From: Hyphomonas sp.
GTDB lineage: Bacteria; Pseudomonadota; Alphaproteobacteria; Caulobacterales; Hyphomonadaceae
Reading direction: 5' to 3'
Assembly: GCA_024743015.1 (NCBI GenBank)
Contig: JANSXJ010000228.1
Location: 1-5,960, forward strand
DNA length: 5,960 bases
A program made the position numbers and the translations under genes. A model generated the notes under the pieces. That model was not told the origin of the DNA, did not search any database, and worked only from the letters and a program-made list of their open reading frames with translations. Below, piece after piece: positions 4,917 through 5,960 of this stretch. Each line of letters starts with the position of its first letter. Positions within the stretch are counted from its first letter, which is position 1.

Positions 4917-5960
4917 GCCGGGTTTGAAAGTCGGCAGCCGGTCAATCCAGGGCTGCGCCGCTTCCAGTTCATAGGCCAGCGCCAGCAGAAGTCCATCATC
5001 GCCGCGCTTGCCGGAGAACATGGAGCCGATGGGCAGGCCCTCATCGCTCCACTGAATCGGGACACTCATCGAGGCGGCTCCCGAGACATTCATCGGCGAT
5101 GTAAAGGCGGCATAGTTCAGAACGTTTGCCATTACGGTCTCGAAGTCGCCGTCCGGGGCCTGTGTGCCGATTTTCGGCGGGACGGTGGAAACGGTTGGGG
5201 TGAGGATCACGTCGAAATCATCGAACCAGGAATGATAAATCCCCTCGAACGCTTTCAGATAGGCGATGACATCGCCCATCTCATCCTGCCGGGCCGCGAA
5301 CTGCGCTGCGAGACCCAGCGTCCATGGTTCTAGAATTTCGGGACCGATCGGCTTGCCCGAGAACTGGCTGGCACTCTGCGCGAACGCAGCCGCACCCGCT
5401 GCCCAGTACATCAGGAATTGATCGCCGAACTCTTCGCCGTCCACCGGCATGACGAAGTCGATCACCTCATGCCCGAGATCCTTGCAGAGCTGCGCTGTAC
5501 GTTCGATTCCGGCCCGGGTCGCACCATCCAGAGCTGCCCCGTTTACCGGGTCCGGCGCAAATGCGATTTTCAGGCGTCGCGAAGATGCTTCAGCGATATT
5601 TCCGGTCTTGGGGAGGTCTGAACGCATATCAACTTCAGCCGCAGCGAACAGGGCTGCGCTGTCGCGTACGGTGAGGGTCACAGCATGGTTTACGGAGATT
5701 TCGACGGTTCCTGAGTCGCGACTGATCGGCAAGGCGCCGCGGCTTGGTTTCAGGCCGAACAGTCCGCAGCATGCCGCGGGAATCCGGATCGAGCCGCCGC
5801 CATCACTGGCATGCGCGAAGGGAACTACACGCGCTGCGACAAGCGCGGCTGCGCCACCGGAAGAGCCGCCTGGAATCCGACTGAGATCGTAGGGGTTGCG
5901 CGTGGCGCCGGTGACCAGCGGCTCGGTCGAAGAGATCAGGCCCATTTCCGGCGTGGTGGA
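4914..5960 (-). CDS. amidase signature family enzyme, NylA-like (N terminus beyond window)
   Basis: The 3' 348 codons of an amidase-signature hydrolase, which cleaves a C-N amide bond by a Ser-cisSer-Lys triad. The visible part starts STTPEMGL, the family's (N)TPEFGL segment, so the frame continues past 5960 and about 100-150 residues, including the catalytic Lys, are missing. Counting from the Met at 5945, GGSSGG (26-31) supplies the cis-Ser S28, and SDGGGSIRIPAACCGLFGLK supplies the nucleophile S52; the 24-residue spacing equals that in malonamidase E2. The AHASDGGGSIRIPA form is typical of the 6-aminohexanoate cyclic-dimer hydrolase (NylA) branch, from memory; this does not prove nylon-oligomer activity, since the branch is broad. 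The C-terminal part ends with the usual GLPIGSMF...LAYELEAAQPWIDRLP. Signal peptide and cellular location cannot be judged. It leads the minus-strand cluster, with the SRPBCC lipoprotein gene 13 bp downstream. Confidence 0.95.
   Translation of the reverse strand, partial: STTPEMGLISSTEPLVTGATRNPYDLSRIPGGSSGGAAALVAARVVPFAHASDGGGSIRIPAACCGLFGLKPSRGALPISRDSGTVEISVNHAVTLTVRDSAALFAAAEVDMRSDLPKTGNIAEASSRRLKIAFAPDPVNGAALDGATRAGIERTAQLCKDLGHEVIDFVMPVDGEEFGDQFLMYWAAGAAAFAQSASQFSGKPIGPEILEPWTLGLAAQFAARQDEMGDVIAYLKAFEGIYHSWFDDFDVILTPTVSTVPPKIGTQAPDGDFETVMANVLNYAAFTSPMNVSGAASMSVPIQWSDEGLPIGSMFSGKRGDDGLLLALAYELEAAQPWIDRLPTFKPG

Noticed and set aside
4901..5065. N-terminal extension of the SRPBCC protein to an ATG at 5065
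   Set aside because: The extension lies inside the amidase coding sequence, and would bury the lipoprotein signal that begins at 4900 behind a good GGAGG site.

Overview
The window looks like ordinary chromosomal DNA from a GC-rich alphaproteobacterium. The support is the kind of genes present (a DUF1223 secreted protein, a secreted SRPBCC protein with a WW...HTYSGD motif, a GYVTLG...KLNAF-type VOC protein, a NylA-like amidase), TGA/TAG stops only, and very tight gene packing. A sphingomonad/Erythrobacter-like or Hyphomonas/Caulobacter-like host is my guess from protein style, not something the sequence proves. I see no RNA gene, insertion sequence, CRISPR array, phage gene or broken gene.

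Layout: (1) Positions 1-932, plus strand: the possible tail of an unseen gene, a 200-residue lipoprotein of unknown function, and a pterin-4a-carbinolamine dehydratase, each overlapping the next by ATGA. (2) Positions 933-1703, minus strand: a secreted DUF1223 thioredoxin-like protein whose stop directly abuts the dehydratase stop. (3) Positions 1704-1864: a divergent control region holding an 18-bp inverted repeat and a tandem 8-bp repeat. (4) Positions 1865-3072, plus strand: a classical SDR dehydrogenase and, after a 56-bp gap with its own promoter candidate, a small VOC/glyoxalase-fold protein. (5) Positions 3073-5960, minus strand, read right to left: an amidase-signature enzyme cut by the window edge, an SRPBCC-domain lipoprotein 13 bp behind it, then a 12-helix MFS transporter. 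The MFS stop again abuts the VOC stop with no spacer.

Working together: the clearest functional units are the coupled lipoprotein/dehydratase pair and the amidase/SRPBCC pair. The MFS gene follows on the same strand after 70 bp that hold a 7-bp-stem hairpin, so it may be only partly co-transcribed. An amidase, a transporter, an SDR and a VOC protein side by side could serve uptake and breakdown or detoxification of a small organic compound, but no substrate can be read from the sequence. I do not find a clearly new biological system. The points most worth a second look are the two zero-gap convergent junctions, the inverted repeat before the SDR gene, the Shine-Dalgarno sequence enclosed in an inverted repeat between amidase and SRPBCC genes, and the uncharacterised lipoprotein tied to the pterin dehydratase.
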